Notes under the pieces: generated by a model
What the model saw: only the letters and a program-made list of their open reading frames with translations
Databases searched by the model: none
What the model was told of the DNA's origin: nothing
NCBI GenBank assembly: GCA_017470165.1
Contig: JAFUEX010000004.1
Coordinates: 1 to 60,716, forward strand
DNA: 60,716 bases
Reading direction: 5' to 3'
From: Alphaproteobacteria bacterium
GTDB lineage: Bacteria > Pseudomonadota > Alphaproteobacteria > RF32 > CAG-239
Program-made: the position numbers and the translations under genes
Shown here: positions 59,285-60,716 of the stretch, piece by piece
Numbering within the stretch: position 1 is the first letter of the stretch
Layout: each line of letters opens with the position of its first letter

Positions 59285-59433
59285 ATTTTTTTCAAATTCA
59301 TCGCATATATACAGACAAATTTCTTCAAGGTCAAGAGTTTTTTTCAATTTTTTGCGGTTTTGTTTTTCTGCTTCGATTTTCTTTCGTTTTTTTAAAGCAG
59401 AAAGTGGGCTGTTTTTTTCCTCCAATTCGGAGA

Positions 59434-59505
59434 ATAGGGCAGGGGCTCAACGCCTCTGGTTCAAGACTAAAACCTCTGTTTCAAGACCAACGCCCCATAC
59501 CCTAT
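59434..59505. repeat. hairpin with tandem 20-bp repeat in its loop
   Basis: AATAGGG-CA-GGGGC (59434-59446) pairs with GCCCC-ATA-CCCTATT (59492-59505). The loop holds two 20-nt units starting CCTCTGGTTCAAGAC (59453) and CCTCTGTTTCAAGAC (59473). It follows the cysteine-rich gene and could be its 3' regulatory element or terminator. Confidence 0.5.
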
Positions 59506-59523
59506 TTACCTTACCTTTTTGAA

Positions 59524-60716
59524 CTATTCATAAGTCCAGAACGGCCACCAGCCGGCCACTTCGGCCTTCACAGTATATTCGCCGTTATCATCGTCATAGA
59601 TGAAAGGTATCTCGGGGATTTGCGTCTGATCCTCGCTGCTGGTGCACCAGTAAGAATATTTGGTGGAGCCGCCGTAAGGGTTATCCTCGTTGAAATTGCC
59701 GGTGCTGGTAGTGTTGCTGAAAGTCAAATCTTTCAGGTTGACAATTCGCACCAAATCACTATCGGTATCCGCCCAATAGACCACGCCGACCACAGTTTTT
59801 GCGCTCTCGTATTTTGAGACATCGCTGCAGCTTCCGTCGGCATACATTATCCAGCCGATTTTCGGCTTGGTGTCTTCGTCAACACTCAGCATATTGGAAA
59901 CCCGCATTGTGTGATCACTGTAGGTGCGCCAATAATTGGTTATCAACCCCGCATCATCCACATTAAGCCGCACAGCGCCGCCGTTGCCCAAAGATGAGGT
60001 ATAATAGTGTTTGGCCAGCGGTTCTGCCGCAACTCCGGCAGCCGCCAGATTATTCAGGGTTTCATTAATGGCGGTCAAATGGTCGCCCACGGTATAGCTG
60101 CGGCTGAAATTTTGCAATCCGTCGTAACGTCCGGCAATTTTTTCCAAAAAGTCCTTAGTGTTATAGCCATACATTTCCATCATCTCGCCCAGCGCCGGCA
60201 TATACCAATGGCCTTGGCCGAATTGAGCATCGGTTTTGCTTACCCCCGGCGCATAAAAGCGCGAAGCGGCATAAGCCATCAGCCCCTTGTTACCGAGTGT
60301 TTTGACAATCGCATCGGTATAACCCTTGCCGTTATAGAGTTTGCCGATGGTGCGGCTCAAACAAGCCTTGTATTTTCCGCCGCAAGAGTCGCCGGAGCCG
60401 ATTTGGGTTACTCCCTCACAGGTGTATCTGTAAGCGCTGCTGCAGTTCTCCACACAAGAGGTGTATTTTTCGCCGCCGTCGGCTGTGCAGGCGCTGCCCA
60501 CGCCGCGGTATCCGCTGGCGCAGGTTTTGTAGCTGCTTTTGCATTGGCAGGAGGCATATTTGCTGTTGCAAGAAGTGCCGAAACCTTCTTCGCCTTCGCC
60601 GGTGCAGGTTTTGGTGTACTCCGACTTACATTTACAAGCGGTATATTTGCCGTTGCAGGCGGCAGTAGTCCCCTCATAAGGCGAGCTGCAGGTTTTGGTG
60701 TAAGTAGCAGGGCATT
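59524..60716 (-). CDS. cysteine-repeat surface protein, 5' end beyond the window
   Basis: The frame is open to the window edge (~397 residues present). The N-terminal visible part is a series of ~20-residue Cys repeats (KYTACKCKSEYTKTC, KYASCQCKSSYKTC, EKYTSCVENCSSAYRYTC), likely disulphide-rich and extracellular. The C-terminal ~280 residues form a globular domain with HWYMPALGEMMEMYGYN and WTYE end, of an FISUMP-like character. I have seen this architecture in uncultured gut Alphaproteobacteria; function unknown. Confidence 0.7.
   Translation of the reverse strand, partial: CPATYTKTCSSPYEGTTAACNGKYTACKCKSEYTKTCTGEGEEGFGTSCNSKYASCQCKSSYKTCASGYRGVGSACTADGGEKYTSCVENCSSAYRYTCEGVTQIGSGDSCGGKYKACLSRTIGKLYNGKGYTDAIVKTLGNKGLMAYAASRFYAPGVSKTDAQFGQGHWYMPALGEMMEMYGYNTKDFLEKIAGRYDGLQNFSRSYTVGDHLTAINETLNNLAAAGVAAEPLAKHYYTSSLGNGGAVRLNVDDAGLITNYWRTYSDHTMRVSNMLSVDEDTKPKIGWIMYADGSCSDVSKYESAKTVVGVVYWADTDSDLVRIVNLKDLTFSNTTSTGNFNEDNPYGGSTKYSYWCTSSEDQTQIPEIPFIYDDDNGEYTVKAEVAGWWPFWTYE

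Noticed and set aside
1-60716. CRISPR array
   Set aside because: No regularly spaced repeat units of suitable length; the only tandem repeat (59453-59492) has two units and no spacers.

Overview
The window looks like chromosomal DNA of a low-GC, probably gut-associated alphaproteobacterium. Three things suggest this: an rpsF-rpsR-rplI operon without priB, a glmM gene next to an Aas-type acyltransferase/acyl-ACP synthetase, and a cysteine-repeat surface protein at the right edge of a kind I associate with uncultured gut Alphaproteobacteria. The taxonomic placement is inference; no 16S rRNA gene is present.

Region 1 (1-12.4 kb) is an AT-rich defence island, almost entirely on the minus strand. 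It holds a structured ~225-nt RNA with its own consensus promoter and terminator, a defence-type reverse transcriptase, a complete type I restriction-modification operon (hsdM-hsdS-hsdR), an RloA/RloB (AbiL-like) ATPase/effector pair, an MNT/HEPN nucleotidyltransferase pair, and an ISNCY transposase remnant. A 93-bp direct repeat (91/93 identical) lies just 3' of both the RloAB and the HEPN/MNT modules. Region 2 (12.4-20.1 kb) is core chromosome: ribosomal proteins S6, S18 and L9, a membrane protein, an unusual zinc-ribbon/HTH-SGNH hydrolase fusion, aas, glmM and two small proteins.

Region 3 (20.2-37.0 kb) is a compact podovirus-type prophage. It has a CI-like repressor whose S24 protease has lost both catalytic residues, a putative late activator, small and large terminase, a GroES-like protein, portal, scaffold, capsid, adaptor and beta-propeller tail proteins, tail fibres, and a full lysis cassette with nested spanins. 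I find no integrase or replication genes in it, and its base composition resembles the core genes, so it may be domesticated or particle-only. Region 4 (37.1-46.3 kb) has broken ORFs, an IS1595 remnant, a Nudix/HAD/HD cluster, a DUF5131 protein, and a CsoR-controlled operon (CsoR, YtkA-like protein, outer-membrane barrel, FMN-bind-like protein, MacB-type ABC transporter).

Region 5 (46.3-56.1 kb) is an electrophile/peroxide-stress island: two HxlR regulators, an OhrR-like MarR regulator, flavodoxin-like reductases, an old-yellow-enzyme homologue, FrnE-like and MBL proteins, an epoxide hydrolase, a ferritin-like protein, glutathione peroxidase and rubrerythrin. Repeated intergenic motifs can be paired with the regulators: three copies of a 19-bp-period direct repeat and two copies of an inverted repeat suggest two small HxlR regulons, and an 18-bp palindrome precedes the OhrR operon. 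Region 6 (56.1-60.7 kb) is a decay zone (flavin reductase, integrase and phage fragments) followed by tRNA-Glu and the start-less cysteine-repeat protein.
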